From Variovorax sp. 679 (GTDB lineage Bacteria; Pseudomonadota; Gammaproteobacteria; Burkholderiales; Burkholderiaceae_C), in contig NZ_RXFS01000012.1 of NCBI RefSeq assembly GCF_003952185.1, positions 1-64,000 on the forward strand: 64,000 bases of DNA, in the 5' to 3' direction. Under the pieces are notes generated by a model. The model saw only the letters and a program-made list of their open reading frames with translations, searched no databases and was not told the origin of the DNA. Each line of letters starts with the position of its first letter. Positions within the stretch are counted from its first letter, which is position 1. This document shows positions 8,644 to 17,541 of the stretch, one piece after another. Position numbers and translations under genes: made by a program.

Positions 8644-10836
8644 TCAAGTCGGCTTGCGCGCCGTGAGCCACTGCGACGACGGCAACGCTGCTGCCACCAA
8701 GCGCACCTCGCCGATGTTTCCGAAGAAACCGTCGGCGCGGTTGCCGTCCCACGAGCCGCCGCCTACAACCCACGGCGACACCGCCGAGAGAGTGGCCAGC
8801 CCGGTGATGGCCGATGCGTTGCGCAGCACCGGCGCGCCTTCGACGTACATCGTGGTGTCGTGCGACACCGGGTCGTTCACGATAGCGATGTGGACCCAAC
8901 GGTCGGCGATGACTTCGCCCGACCAGTTGGTCTTGGGCGCGCGCGTACCGGCCGGGCTCGGCACCACTTCCCACTGCACTTCACGCAGGCTCGAGATGGC
9001 GAACAGCATCGGCGGAGACTCAGGGTCGCCGCCCGAATAGCCGGCGAGGTCGCCTCGCTTGCCATCGCGCGTCATGATGTTCATCCAAGCCTGATTGGCG
9101 CTGGTCCAGCTCTTGTCGATCTTGATGAAGGCTTCGATGGTGTAGCCGTTCTCCAGCGTCTGCGCATTGACCGGGGCGGCTGCATCGGTCAGGAAGTAAC
9201 TCATGCGCGGCGGTACGCCGTTCTTGTCCCTCATGGTGTTCAGGAAACGCACCGAGCCCGGTGCGGCGGAAAGGTAGTGACGGTCATCGGTCCACACGAC
9301 GTCGCCGTCCACTGCCCCTGCCACGCCGCCTTGATTGAGCGCATCGCGGTGCAGCGGATTGCTGCCGGTGACGTCGGCGATAACGGTGCCCGGCAGCACC
9401 GGCTGGTTGACCGCTCCACCGAAGAAGCGCCAATGCGCCAGCGTATTCGCCACCTTGGGGTAGTCGTCCGAATTCGTGGCGGGCCGCTGCACGATCGTGG
9501 CGGGATCCTTGTAGTTGGCAAGGATCATCGCGCGGGCCTTGTCCACCAGCGAGCCATCGATGGTGGCGCTGCCCGTGCCGAAGCTCTTGTTGAAGCCCGC
9601 GAAGCGCTGCGCGAAATCCATGTCGATGGTGAAGGCCTCGTTCGCCGTGGTGAGCACCGCCTGGTCGAAGCTGTTGAGCGTGGCCGCCGGCTTCTGCGGC
9701 ACCCACGGCGAGAACGACAGCACCTTGATCTTCTTGTTGGTCAGGTCGAACTCGTACAGACGCATCAGGCCGTTGCCGCCCTGGTAGGCCATCTGGTAGT
9801 CGACCACCATCTCCTCGACCTTGTGGCCGAAGTCGTTGACCTTCGTGAGATGCGCGGCGCCATGGTGGTGGCCATTGAGCGTCATGAAGATCTGGTCGTT
9901 GTCGCGGATCAGCTTGTCCCACAGCATCTTGCCGTAGTCGGTCTCGAGCGGACTGGTGCCGTCGGGTGCGATGTTGAGCAGTTGGTGGTTCACCAGGATC
10001 ACCGGCAGAGTCGGGTTCTTCGCAATCACCTGGCGGGCCCATGCGATGCCAGCGTCGGAGATGCGCCACGACAGCGACAGCACCATGAACTTCTGGCCTT
10101 GTGCTTCGAACACGTGGTACTCATGGAAGCCGCTGGTGTCACGCGCCCCGAAGGTGGCCTGCTTCTTCGCACGCTCCGTGCCGAACCACTGGATATAGGG
10201 CTCATTCGCGGGAGTGCGGTTGGCATCGGTACCGCCGACGGGGTCGACGCTGAAGTCGACATCGTTCAGCACGTCGTGATTGCCCGCCAGCACGCTGTAG
10301 GGCAGCTTCGCGTCTTCGAGGATCTTCATGGCGGCATCGGCCACCTTCCATTGGTCAGGCTTGCCGACTTGGTCGACCACGTCGCCGAGGTGAATGGTGA
10401 ACGGGATGTTCAGCCCCTTGGCGTTGTCGGCGATCCACTTCGTCTGCGCGGCGAAGGGAGCGCTGCCGAAGCGCTTGTTGTACTGGTCGCTCTCGGCCAC
10501 CGTCGCGTAGCGTGCATAGAACTGGGTGTCGGGCATCACGGCGATCGAGAAGCTCGAGATCTTGGCGGCGACTGCCGGCGGAGCGGGTGCTGGTGCCGGA
10601 GCGGGCGCCGGAGCTGGGGATGGAAGCGGAAGAACGGGCGCTCCGCCTCCACCACCACCGCAGGCTGCCAGCAAGGCACCGCTGCCGCCAACTGTCAGGA
10701 GCGAAGCACCGAGCTTGAGCATCTGACGGCGCGGTGCCGTATTGCTGGTGTTGTTGTTCTGTTCGACAACGTTCGACTGGACAGGCGAAGAGATGCGTGG
10801 CGTGCTCGCGCCACGCGATTCGTCGGAAACGGACAT
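8644..10836 (-). CDS. Tat-exported lipoprotein metallophosphatase with LamG-like C-terminal domain
   Basis: A 730-residue protein if ATG 10836 is used; this start leaves a good twin-arginine signal (PRRQMLKLGASLL, Arg36-Arg37) ending in a lipobox LLAAC (Cys59). A poly-Gly stretch and an (AP)n linker to residue 88 follow, as in a surface-tethered lipoprotein. The calcineurin-like phosphoesterase core has DTQ (101-103), GD (149-150), GNHD (183-186) and later an NHQ and NGHHHG, together the di-metal ligand set. The last 150 residues look like a concanavalin/LamG beta-sandwich. It probably hydrolyses phosphomonoesters or diesters outside the inner membrane; the substrate is unknown. A longer ORF start at 10908 would bury the Tat signal and is less likely. 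Confidence 0.85.
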   Translation of the reverse strand: MSVSDESRGASTPRISSPVQSNVVEQNNNTSNTAPRRQMLKLGASLLTVGGSGALLAACGGGGGGAPVLPLPSPAPAPAPAPAPAPPAVAAKISSFSIAVMPDTQFYARYATVAESDQYNKRFGSAPFAAQTKWIADNAKGLNIPFTIHLGDVVDQVGKPDQWKVADAAMKILEDAKLPYSVLAGNHDVLNDVDFSVDPVGGTDANRTPANEPYIQWFGTERAKKQATFGARDTSGFHEYHVFEAQGQKFMVLSLSWRISDAGIAWARQVIAKNPTLPVILVNHQLLNIAPDGTSPLETDYGKMLWDKLIRDNDQIFMTLNGHHHGAAHLTKVNDFGHKVEEMVVDYQMAYQGGNGLMRLYEFDLTNKKIKVLSFSPWVPQKPAATLNSFDQAVLTTANEAFTIDMDFAQRFAGFNKSFGTGSATIDGSLVDKARAMILANYKDPATIVQRPATNSDDYPKVANTLAHWRFFGGAVNQPVLPGTVIADVTGSNPLHRDALNQGGVAGAVDGDVVWTDDRHYLSAAPGSVRFLNTMRDKNGVPPRMSYFLTDAAAPVNAQTLENGYTIEAFIKIDKSWTSANQAWMNIMTRDGKRGDLAGYSGGDPESPPMLFAISSLREVQWEVVPSPAGTRAPKTNWSGEVIADRWVHIAIVNDPVSHDTTMYVEGAPVLRNASAITGLATLSAVSPWVVGGGSWDGNRADGFFGNIGEVRLVAAALPSSQWLTARKPT

Positions 10837-10884
10837 GGGAAATTGGGAGAAAAGATTACGAAGCGCGCAGCGTAAAAATCCGAG

Positions 10885-10913
10885 GTGACGTGGGCATGTA
10901 AGGCCCATGACAC
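10885..10913 (-). promoter_or_regulatory. Pho-box-like array of three 7-bp repeats with an 11-bp period
   Basis: Read on the minus strand, GTGTCAT, CTTACAT and ACGTCAC follow one another with 4-bp spacers (GGGC, GCCC). This is the 7+4 geometry of PhoB sites (consensus CTGTCAT), though the second and third copies match only in part. The array lies about 50-77 bp before the metallophosphatase start, with an AT-rich TTTTTA stretch just downstream that could be a -10. It suggests phosphate-starvation control. Confidence 0.35.
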
Positions 10914-10930
10914 TTTGTCGGGAGGTCTGT

Positions 10931-12127
10931 TCAGACCCTCGCCGCGCGCTCCATCCGATCCAGCTTCACCACACGCCACGCACACAGGCTGCCGAGCACC
11001 GCCAACAAGGTGGCAGCTGCAAACATCGTGCGATATCCGAAGGCCTGCGCAACCGCACCGCCAAGCAGAACGCCCAACACGCCACCGAAGCCGTAGCCGA
11101 TCACCGTGAACAGCGCCTGCCCTCGCCCGCGCAGATGTCCGGGAAAGCGCCGCGACACCACCGCAATGCAAGTCGTGTGATGCGCCGCGAAGCTCAGCGC
11201 ATGCAGCCACTGCGCCGCGATGAGCGCCGCGATCCAGCCGCCCAGCCCTGCCGTCAAGCCCAATCGCGCAACCCCGGCGATGCTGCACACAAGCATCCAG
11301 CGCGGCATCGGCATCCAGCCGATGAGCCGGCCTTGCAGGAAGAACCACACGATCTCCGCCACCACCGACAGCGCCCACAGCAGGCCGATGGTGCTCTTGC
11401 TGTAGCCGATCGAATCGAGGTAGAGCGAGAAGAAGGCGTACACCGAGAAGTGAGACATCACCTGGAAGAACAGCGCCGCGAAGAACCACTGCACCGACGG
11501 ATTGCGCAGCACCGGCCCGATGGGCTCCTTCACCGCGTCGTGCGCAGCGGGCGGCTCGCGCAGGTCTGGCAGCTTCATGGTCGCGATGAGCACGATGGCC
11601 AGCGTGCCCGCGGCCCAGGCCGGAAAGTGCTTCATGCCGAAGCGCTCGAACCACTCACCCGCGACGAACACCGTGAGCAGGAAGCCCGCCGAGCCGCACA
11701 GCCGGATGCGCCCGTAGCGCCCCCAGTCGCCTGCCACCAGTTGCGCCATCGCGGCTTCGGTGAGCGACATCATCGAACTGGTGTGCGTGAACATCACGAG
11801 CAGCACGAGCGCGAGCCACCACGCTCCACCGTGCCACCACAGCCCGAAGGAGCTGGCCAGCGCCACCGCCGCGCTGAAGCGAAGCAGCTTCACGCGCTGC
11901 CCCGTGTGATCGCTGAGCGCACCCCATGCATAGGGCGCGAACACACGCGTGATCGACTGCACCGAGGCCAGCAGGCTGATCGTGAAGATCGGCAGCCCCA
12001 GGTCCTTGAGCCAGAGCGGCAGGTATGGGTTGAAGAAACCGATGTGCGCGAAATAGCTGGCCGAGAGGCCAGCGAACGCCAGCAGGTGGCCGCGCCTTGC
12101 GGCGGCCACTGGTGGCGGCTCGGACAC
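10931..12127 (-). CDS. MFS transporter, 3-phenylpropionate/HcaT-like
   Basis: A 12-helix MFS permease of 398 residues. The N-terminal pattern (FFNPYLPLWLKDLGLP, then RVFAPYAWGALSDHTGQR) matches the LacY/NupG-related MFS_1_like group that includes HcaT, so a weak acid or aromatic substrate is possible but unproven. The start is taken as GTG 12127, which overlaps the aroC stop by one base (TAGTG). The two genes are probably co-transcribed, although there is no obvious metabolic link between chorismate synthesis and this carrier. Confidence 0.8.
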   Translation of the reverse strand: MSEPPPVAAARRGHLLAFAGLSASYFAHIGFFNPYLPLWLKDLGLPIFTISLLASVQSITRVFAPYAWGALSDHTGQRVKLLRFSAAVALASSFGLWWHGGAWWLALVLLVMFTHTSSMMSLTEAAMAQLVAGDWGRYGRIRLCGSAGFLLTVFVAGEWFERFGMKHFPAWAAGTLAIVLIATMKLPDLREPPAAHDAVKEPIGPVLRNPSVQWFFAALFFQVMSHFSVYAFFSLYLDSIGYSKSTIGLLWALSVVAEIVWFFLQGRLIGWMPMPRWMLVCSIAGVARLGLTAGLGGWIAALIAAQWLHALSFAAHHTTCIAVVSRRFPGHLRGRGQALFTVIGYGFGGVLGVLLGGAVAQAFGYRTMFAAATLLAVLGSLCAWRVVKLDRMERAARV

Positions 12128-13236
12128 TAGAGGAAGGACGCCTGCGGCGACGCGGCTTCTGTCTTGCTGCCCTGGGACACGTCACCGCACTGCGCGCGGT
12201 TGCGCAGCACGTGCTCGATCACGACCAGCGCCAGCATGGCTTCGGCGATGGGCGTCGCGCGGATGCCCACGCACGGGTCATGGCGGCCCTTGGTGACGAC
12301 TTCGACGGGATTGTTGTTGATGTCGATGGACTGGCGCGGGCTGATGATCGAGCTGGTGGGCTTGATCGCAATGGCCACTTCGAGGTCCTGACCCGAGCTG
12401 ATGCCGCCGAGGATGCCGCCCGCGTTGTTGGTCAGGAAGCCGGTCGGCGTGATCGAGTCGCCGTGCGTGGTGCCGCGCTGGGTGACGCTGTCGAAGCCCG
12501 CGCCGATTTCCACCGCCTTCACCGCGTTGATGCCCATCATTGCGTAGGCGATCTCGGCATCGAGTTTGTCGAACAGCGGCTCGCCCAGGCCTACCGGCAC
12601 GTTCGTGGCCGTGACGCGGATGCGCGCGCCACACGAATCGCCGGCCTTGCGCAGGCGGTCCATGTAGTCCTCCAGCGCGCTCACGTCGGCGATGGGGGCG
12701 AAGAAGGGGTTGTTGGGCACATGGTCCCAGCTCTCGAAGGGAATGGCGATCTCGCCGATCTGCGTCATGCAGCCGCGGAAGACCATGCCGTACTTCTCGG
12801 CCAGCCACTTCTTGGCGACCGCGCCGGCCGCGACCATGGGGGCGGTCAGCCGGGCCGAAGAGCGCCCGCCGCCGCGTGGATCGCGAATGCCGTATTTCTT
12901 CCAGTAGGTGAAGTCGGCGTGGCCGGGGCGGAACTGCTGGGCGATCTGCCCGTAGTCCTTGCTGCGCTGGTCGGTGTTCTGGATCAGCAGCGCGATGGGG
13001 GTACCGGTGGTCTTGCCTTCGTACACGCCCGAGAGAATCTGCACCGCATCGGGCTCGTTGCGCTGGGTGACGTGGCGGCTGGTGCCGGGGCGTCGGCGGT
13101 CCAGGTCACCCTGGATGTCGGCCTCGCTGAGTTCCATGCCCGGGGGGCAGCCGTCGATGACGCAGCCGATGGCCGGGCCATGCGACTCGCCGAAATTGGT
13201 GACTGCGAAGAGTGTTCCGAAGGTGTTGCCGCTCAT
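12127..13236 (-). CDS. aroC: chorismate synthase
   Basis: This enzyme catalyses the last shikimate step, EPSP to chorismate, using reduced FMN. The 369 residues contain the family signatures GESHGPAIG (N terminus, with the active-site His), RRRPGTS and GRSSARLTA, and RHDPCVGIRA near the C terminus. Length is usual for the family (about 360). It starts at ATG 13236. It is a housekeeping gene and marks this stretch as chromosomal. Confidence 0.97.
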   Translation of the reverse strand: MSGNTFGTLFAVTNFGESHGPAIGCVIDGCPPGMELSEADIQGDLDRRRPGTSRHVTQRNEPDAVQILSGVYEGKTTGTPIALLIQNTDQRSKDYGQIAQQFRPGHADFTYWKKYGIRDPRGGGRSSARLTAPMVAAGAVAKKWLAEKYGMVFRGCMTQIGEIAIPFESWDHVPNNPFFAPIADVSALEDYMDRLRKAGDSCGARIRVTATNVPVGLGEPLFDKLDAEIAYAMMGINAVKAVEIGAGFDSVTQRGTTHGDSITPTGFLTNNAGGILGGISSGQDLEVAIAIKPTSSIISPRQSIDINNNPVEVVTKGRHDPCVGIRATPIAEAMLALVVIEHVLRNRAQCGDVSQGSKTEAASPQASFL

Positions 13237-13268
13237 GACGGGGATTATCCCAACAAAGCGGCCGCCCC

Positions 13269-13454
13269 TCAGTCGGTCGTGTTTTCGAGGCGCTTGGTCA
13301 GCGCCGTCATCTGCAGCTCGATGGAGAAGAGCCGTTCGTTCAGCACCGCCGTCTGGAGCCGGATCGCCTCGATGATGGCCTTGGTCTGCGGGTCGGGGGC
13401 GTTGTCGCAGAGTTCCGCCAGGTCATGCAGCTTCTTGCGCAGTTCGTTGCTCAT
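13269..13454 (-). CDS. small hypothetical protein, 61 aa, helical
   Basis: ATG 13454 is preceded by GGAG at a good spacing. The frame encodes 61 residues beginning MSNELRKKLHDLAELCDN and ending in a heptad-like ERLFSIELQMTALTKRLEN segment. It is predicted to be largely alpha-helical and possibly a short coiled coil. It sits 32 bp upstream of aroC in the same direction and may be co-transcribed with it. The family was not recognised. The longer open frame to 13646 lacks a ribosome site and is not preferred. Confidence 0.7.
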   Translation of the reverse strand: MSNELRKKLHDLAELCDNAPDPQTKAIIEAIRLQTAVLNERLFSIELQMTALTKRLENTTD

Positions 13455-13500
13455 GGGAGGCTCCGGTGATTGCGTCGTGGAGCCCCAGTATGGGGTTTCG

Positions 13501-15075
13501 TCAACGCTCCGGCAATGCGGCTCCACCCGGGGCTTCGGGCGAGCGCGCCTCTCCGGCGCCGCCCGCGCCGCGCAGCCGCACCGCCACCAGCCCGCCAACG
13601 AACAGCAGCACCGCCGCACAGACGCCGGCCGTGAGGCGCAGGCCATTCAGCAAGGCTGCGCGGCCCGCATCGAGCAGTTCGGCGCCCGTGCTCCCGCCGA
13701 GCTGCCCGGCCAGCACGACCGCGCCGCCCAGCGTGCTTCGGGCGGCATCCACGTCGACCGGGCTCGCGAGGCCCGTCGGCACAGCGTCGGCCATGGCGTT
13801 GCGGTAGATGGCCGCGCCGATGGCGCCAAGAATCGCGATGCCCAGCGCACCGCCGAATTCCGAACTGGTCTCGGAAATGGCCGAGGCCACGCCCGCGCGC
13901 TCCGGCGGCGCACTGCCCACCACCAGGTCGGTCGCCAAAGTGAACACCGGCGCCAGCCCGAGCGAGGAAATGACCGCGCTGCCTACCATCCAGGCCAGGC
14001 CGTCCTGCGCAGGCAGCACGGCCAGCATGCCGAAGCCCAGCGCCGCCACCGCAAGCCCGCCGCCCATCACGAAGGCCGGCCGCATGCGCCGCGCCAGTGC
14101 CGGCACGACCATTGAACCGACGATGAAGGCGCCCGCCCCGGGCATGCTCCACAGGCCCGCATGCAGCGGCGACAGGCCCAGCACCAGCTGCAGGTACTGG
14201 GCGTTGTAGAGAAAGATGCCGAACATCACGAAGCAGGCCAGCATGTAAGCGCCGAGCGAGACACTGAAGGCCGGCAGGCCGAACAGGCGCAGGTCGATCA
14301 TCGGGTCGGGCAGCCGCTTCTGCCGGCGCACGAACAGCCAGCCCAAGGCCAGCCCCAGCACGATCGACAACGCGGGCACGAGATGCGGCCCGTGCTCCGC
14401 GATCTGCTTCACGCCGTAGATCACCGGCAGCACCGCGCCAAGCGACAGCGCCACGCTGGCCAAATCGAGCCGGGCCGCGTCGGGATCACGGTATTCGGGC
14501 AGCAGCATCGGCCCAAGCACCAGCAGCAGCACCATCACCGGCACGCCGATCAGGAACACCGAGCCCCACGGAAAGAATTGCAGAAGCACGCCGCCCAGTA
14601 CCGGCCCGATGACGGCCCCGGCCGAGTAGCTCGAGATCCACACACCGATGGCCACAGTCCGTTGCCCCGGGTCGAGAAACATGTTGCGGATCAGAGAGAG
14701 CGTGGACGGCGCCAGCGTCGCACCCGCCACGCCGAGCAACGCCCGAGTGGCGATGAGCATGTTGGCGCTGGTCGAGAACGCCGCCAGCACCGAGGCGACG
14801 CCGAAGGCCGCCGCGCCGATCAGCAGCAGCCGCCGCCGGCCGATGCGGTCGCCCAGCGTGCCCATGGTGACCAGCAGGCCGGCCACGAAGAAACCATAGA
14901 TATCGACGATCCACAGCAGTTGCGAGGCCGTGGGCTTGAGCTCTTCGCTGATCGAAGGGATCGCGAGGTTCAGCACCGTGAGGTCCATCGAATAGAGCAT
15001 GCACGGCAGCGCGATGACGGCCAGGCCGGTCCATTCGCGCACCGTGGCGCGGGCCGGGGGTGAGGTGTTCTTCAT
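13501..15075 (-). CDS. MFS drug-efflux transporter, DHA2 (EmrB/QacA/SmvA) family
   Basis: A proton-driven exporter of 524 residues with about 14 membrane segments. Motifs include DLTVLNLAIPSI in helix 1 and GTLGDRIGRRR in the loop between helices 2 and 3. Length and motifs match the 14-helix QacA/SmvA type that exports cationic dyes and biocides. ATG 15075 is chosen; the frame also opens five codons earlier at TTG 15090. It lies 19 bp after the SRPBCC gene and follows an ArsR-type regulator, so it is probably the third gene of that operon. Confidence 0.88.
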   Translation of the reverse strand: MKNTSPPARATVREWTGLAVIALPCMLYSMDLTVLNLAIPSISEELKPTASQLLWIVDIYGFFVAGLLVTMGTLGDRIGRRRLLLIGAAAFGVASVLAAFSTSANMLIATRALLGVAGATLAPSTLSLIRNMFLDPGQRTVAIGVWISSYSAGAVIGPVLGGVLLQFFPWGSVFLIGVPVMVLLLVLGPMLLPEYRDPDAARLDLASVALSLGAVLPVIYGVKQIAEHGPHLVPALSIVLGLALGWLFVRRQKRLPDPMIDLRLFGLPAFSVSLGAYMLACFVMFGIFLYNAQYLQLVLGLSPLHAGLWSMPGAGAFIVGSMVVPALARRMRPAFVMGGGLAVAALGFGMLAVLPAQDGLAWMVGSAVISSLGLAPVFTLATDLVVGSAPPERAGVASAISETSSEFGGALGIAILGAIGAAIYRNAMADAVPTGLASPVDVDAARSTLGGAVVLAGQLGGSTGAELLDAGRAALLNGLRLTAGVCAAVLLFVGGLVAVRLRGAGGAGEARSPEAPGGAALPER

Positions 15076-15094
15076 TCGTTCAGGTGGCAATCGT

Positions 15095-15559
15095 TCAGGC
15101 AGAGGCGGTGCTCAACCATATCTCCAGCTTGACGAGCGCGCCCGTCCAGCCATGGGTATGGCCGTCGCGCGCGGCCTCGTCGAAGAACTGCTCGTGCATC
15201 AGCACCAGCTCGCAGCCTTCGGCATCGGGCTCGATGCTCAGGGTGACGAGCGACTCGCGCTCCGGCGTGCTGCGCCAGGCCCAACTGAAGACCAGCCTGC
15301 GCTCCGGCACGACTTCGAGATACGTGCCGCTCACGTCGTGCGTCTCGCCGTCCTCCGCCAGCATGGCCACGCGAAAGCGGCCACCCACGCGCAGGTCGAC
15401 TTCGGCAATGGGCACCGAGACGATTTCCTCGGGGCCGAACCAGAGCTTCAGCGCTTGCGGGTCGGTCCACGCGCGCCAGACCTTGTCGGCCGAGACACGG
15501 AAGTGCCGCCTGAGGGTGAGCGAGGGGCGCCCGGTGCCTCGGGCGGAAGGTTTTTCCAT
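15095..15559 (-). CDS. SRPBCC (AHSA1/CalC-like) domain protein
   Basis: A single-domain START-like fold of 154 residues with the AHSA1 signature near the N terminus (FRVSADKVWRAWTDPQALKLWFGP) and a C-terminal helix (HTHGWTGALVKLEIWL). Such proteins bind hydrophobic ligands and are often encoded beside an ArsR repressor, as here. The start ATG 15559 is fixed because the conserved first strand begins by residue 14. Consequently it overlaps the upstream arsR frame by 112 nt. Confidence 0.85.
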   Translation of the reverse strand: MEKPSARGTGRPSLTLRRHFRVSADKVWRAWTDPQALKLWFGPEEIVSVPIAEVDLRVGGRFRVAMLAEDGETHDVSGTYLEVVPERRLVFSWAWRSTPERESLVTLSIEPDAEGCELVLMHEQFFDEAARDGHTHGWTGALVKLEIWLSTASA

Positions 15560-15906
15560 TCAGTCTCCTCCTGGTGATAGAGAAAGCGCGCCAGTGCATC
15601 GAGGCGCCCGGTCCAGAACTTCTCGTACCGCGACAACCACACGGCGGCCTCCTGCATCGGCCGGGGCGACAGCTCGCAACGCACGACGCGGCCCTCCTTC
15701 GTGCGGGAGATCAGGCCTGCGTCTTCGAGCACGCGCAGGTGCTTCATGAAGCCGGTGAGAGACATGTCGTGCGGCTCGGCCAGCTCGGTCACGCTGAGGC
15801 TGCGTTCGCCCAGGGTTTCGAGCACCGCGCGCCGGGTGGAATCGGAGAGCGCGGCGAAGACTGCGTCGAGTGCTTCGGCGTCGGGTCGGGCGGTTGAGTG
15901 AACCAT
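15448..15906 (-). CDS. ArsR-family winged-helix transcriptional regulator
   Basis: A winged helix covers about residues 10-95 (FAALSDSTRRAVLETL, LSVTELAEPHDMSLTGFMKHL), followed by a helical dimerisation region. It lacks the Cys metal-site motif of SmtB/ArsR, as usual for the subgroup paired with SRPBCC proteins. ATG 15906 gives 152 residues; upstream frame to 16050 has no domain content. The final 37 codons lie inside the SRPBCC gene in another frame, an unusually long overlap. It presumably represses its own operon (arsR, SRPBCC, MFS efflux). Confidence 0.85.
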   Translation of the reverse strand: MVHSTARPDAEALDAVFAALSDSTRRAVLETLGERSLSVTELAEPHDMSLTGFMKHLRVLEDAGLISRTKEGRVVRCELSPRPMQEAAVWLSRYEKFWTGRLDALARFLYHQEETEWKNLPPEAPGAPRSPSGGTSVSRPTRSGARGPTRKR

Positions 15907-16062
15907 GTGGTTTAGTATCTGGAAGGCCCGCAGGCTCGTCAAGCCGCGCTTCCGCAAGCACCTCCTGCCTGAAAGTGAATGCGGGCCATTGCAGCTTTCC
16001 GAGAACGTACCCCAGCGTGCGACGATTCGTCCTGAATCATCGACAGGCAAAGGAACCCTTCA

Positions 16063-17016
16063 ATGACCGAACTGCGCCAGCCGTATTCCCCGATCGAACC
16101 TTACGAAAGCGGCATGCTCGAGGTGGGCGACGGCCACCAGATCTACTACGAGCGCGCCGGCACGCCCGGCGCCAAGCCAGCGGTGTTCCTGCATGGCGGC
16201 CCTGGCGGCGGCATCTCGCCTGAGCACCGGCGGCTGTTCGATCCGGCGCGCTACGACCTGATGCTGTTCGACCAGCGCGGCTGCGGCCGGTCGCAGCCGC
16301 ACGCCGGACTGGAGGCCAACACCACATGGCACCTGGTCGCCGACATCGAACGCCTGCGCGAACTCGCCGGTGTCGACCGCTGGCTGGTGTTCGGCGGCTC
16401 ATGGGGATCGACCCTGGCCCTCGCCTACGCCCAGAAGCACCCCGAACGCGTGAGCGAACTGGTGCTGCGCGGGATCTACACCGTGACCCGGGCGGAGCTC
16501 CGGTGGTACTACCAGTTCGGCGTGTCGGAGATGTTCCCCGACAAGTGGGAGAAGTTCATCGCCCCCATTCCCGAGGCCGAGCGCGGCGACATGATCGCGG
16601 CCTACCGCAAGCGGCTCACGGGTGACGACCCTGTGGTGCGCGCCGAGGCGGCGCGCGCCTGGAGCGTGTGGGAGGCCGAGACCATCACCCTGCTGCCCAG
16701 CCCTGCGATTGCCGAGGCCCACGCCGACGATCATTTCGCGCTGGCCTTCGCGCGGCTGGAAAACCACTACTTCGTGCACGACGCCTGGCTCGAGGAAGGC
16801 CAGTTGCTGCGCGACGCGCACCGGCTGCGCGGCATTCCCGGCGTGATCGTGCACGGCCGCTACGACATGCCCTGCCCCGCGCGCTTCGCCTGGGCCTTGC
16901 ACAAGGCCTGGCCCGGGGCCGAGTTCCACCTGGTCGAAGGCGCGGGGCACGCCTATTCGGAGCCCGGCATCCTCGACCGGCTGCTGCGCGCGACCGACGG
17001 CTTCGCAGGCCGCTGA
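16063..17016 (+). CDS. pip: proline iminopeptidase (S33 alpha/beta hydrolase)
   Basis: This enzyme releases N-terminal proline from peptides in the cytoplasm. The 317 residues show the oxyanion motif HGGPGGG (44-50), FDQRGCGRS (69-77) and nucleophile elbow GGSWGS with Ser113. A C-terminal GAGHAY carries the catalytic His. Length and motif order match bacterial Pip (about 315). It is divergent from the arsR operon across 156 bp. A hairpin lies just after the stop. Confidence 0.95.
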   Translation: MTELRQPYSPIEPYESGMLEVGDGHQIYYERAGTPGAKPAVFLHGGPGGGISPEHRRLFDPARYDLMLFDQRGCGRSQPHAGLEANTTWHLVADIERLRELAGVDRWLVFGGSWGSTLALAYAQKHPERVSELVLRGIYTVTRAELRWYYQFGVSEMFPDKWEKFIAPIPEAERGDMIAAYRKRLTGDDPVVRAEAARAWSVWEAETITLLPSPAIAEAHADDHFALAFARLENHYFVHDAWLEEGQLLRDAHRLRGIPGVIVHGRYDMPCPARFAWALHKAWPGAEFHLVEGAGHAYSEPGILDRLLRATDGFAGR

Positions 17017-17022
17017 ACCCCG

Positions 17023-17048
17023 GCCCGTCGCCAGCCTGTGCGACGGGC
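17023..17048 (+). terminator. hairpin after pip, possible terminator
   Basis: GCCCGTCGC (17023-17031) and GCGACGGGC (17040-17048) form a perfect 9-bp stem with an 8-nt loop, starting 7 nt after the pip stop. No T tract follows, so if it terminates it is not a textbook intrinsic site. Confidence 0.45.
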
Positions 17049-17118
17049 GTCCGGCCTGCTCCGGGAACGCTTTATGCGTGTTGCAGCGCAACACCAACCA
17101 CCTGCGAAGGAGCGCCCC

Positions 17119-17541
17119 ATGCTGGACCGTACCGCCACCCAGTTCTCCCATGTGAAGCCCGGCGACACAGAGTTCGTATCGGGTGGTTTGCGTGACTTTT
17201 TTCTCTATCGCGACCTGGGTATCGCCGAAGCCACCAACGGCAAGGTGATCGCGCATCTGGTCAAGGCCAACATGGCACCGGAAACGGGCACCGGCTGGCA
17301 CCGCCATGAAGCGGACTTCCAGATCGTGATCATGGTCAAGGGCTGGGCCCGGTTCATGTACGAGGACAAGGAAACGCTGGTCGAGGCCGGCGACGTGGTG
17401 CACCAGCGCCCGGGCATCCGGCACTTCCTGTTCGACTACTCGCCCGATATGGAGTACCTGGAAATCGTCTCGCCGGCGGATTTCAAGAGCGTCGACGTCG
17501 ATCCGGTGTGCGAGATTCCGGCGCCTACGCCCTGGAAGTAG
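17119..17541 (+). CDS. cupin-domain protein
   Basis: A single cupin of 140 residues from ATG 17119, which has AAGGAG 6 nt upstream; the open frame from 17038 has no such site. Cupin motif 1 is seen as GTGWHRHEADFQIVIMVKG and motif 2 as VEAGDVVHQRPGIRHFLFDY. The His residues are suited to bind a metal. No specific enzyme function can be assigned. It stands alone between pip and the TonB receptor. Confidence 0.8.
   Translation: MLDRTATQFSHVKPGDTEFVSGGLRDFFLYRDLGIAEATNGKVIAHLVKANMAPETGTGWHRHEADFQIVIMVKGWARFMYEDKETLVEAGDVVHQRPGIRHFLFDYSPDMEYLEIVSPADFKSVDVDPVCEIPAPTPWK

Noticed and set aside
10837..10908. N-terminal extension of the metallophosphatase from 10908
   Set aside because: It would place 24 extra residues before the Tat/lipoprotein signal, which needs to be near the N terminus.
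15898..15912. AACCA-TG-TGGTT palindrome at the arsR start codon
   Set aside because: The arms are only 5 bp and overlap the start codon; not distinguishable from chance, though it could be an ArsR half-site pair.
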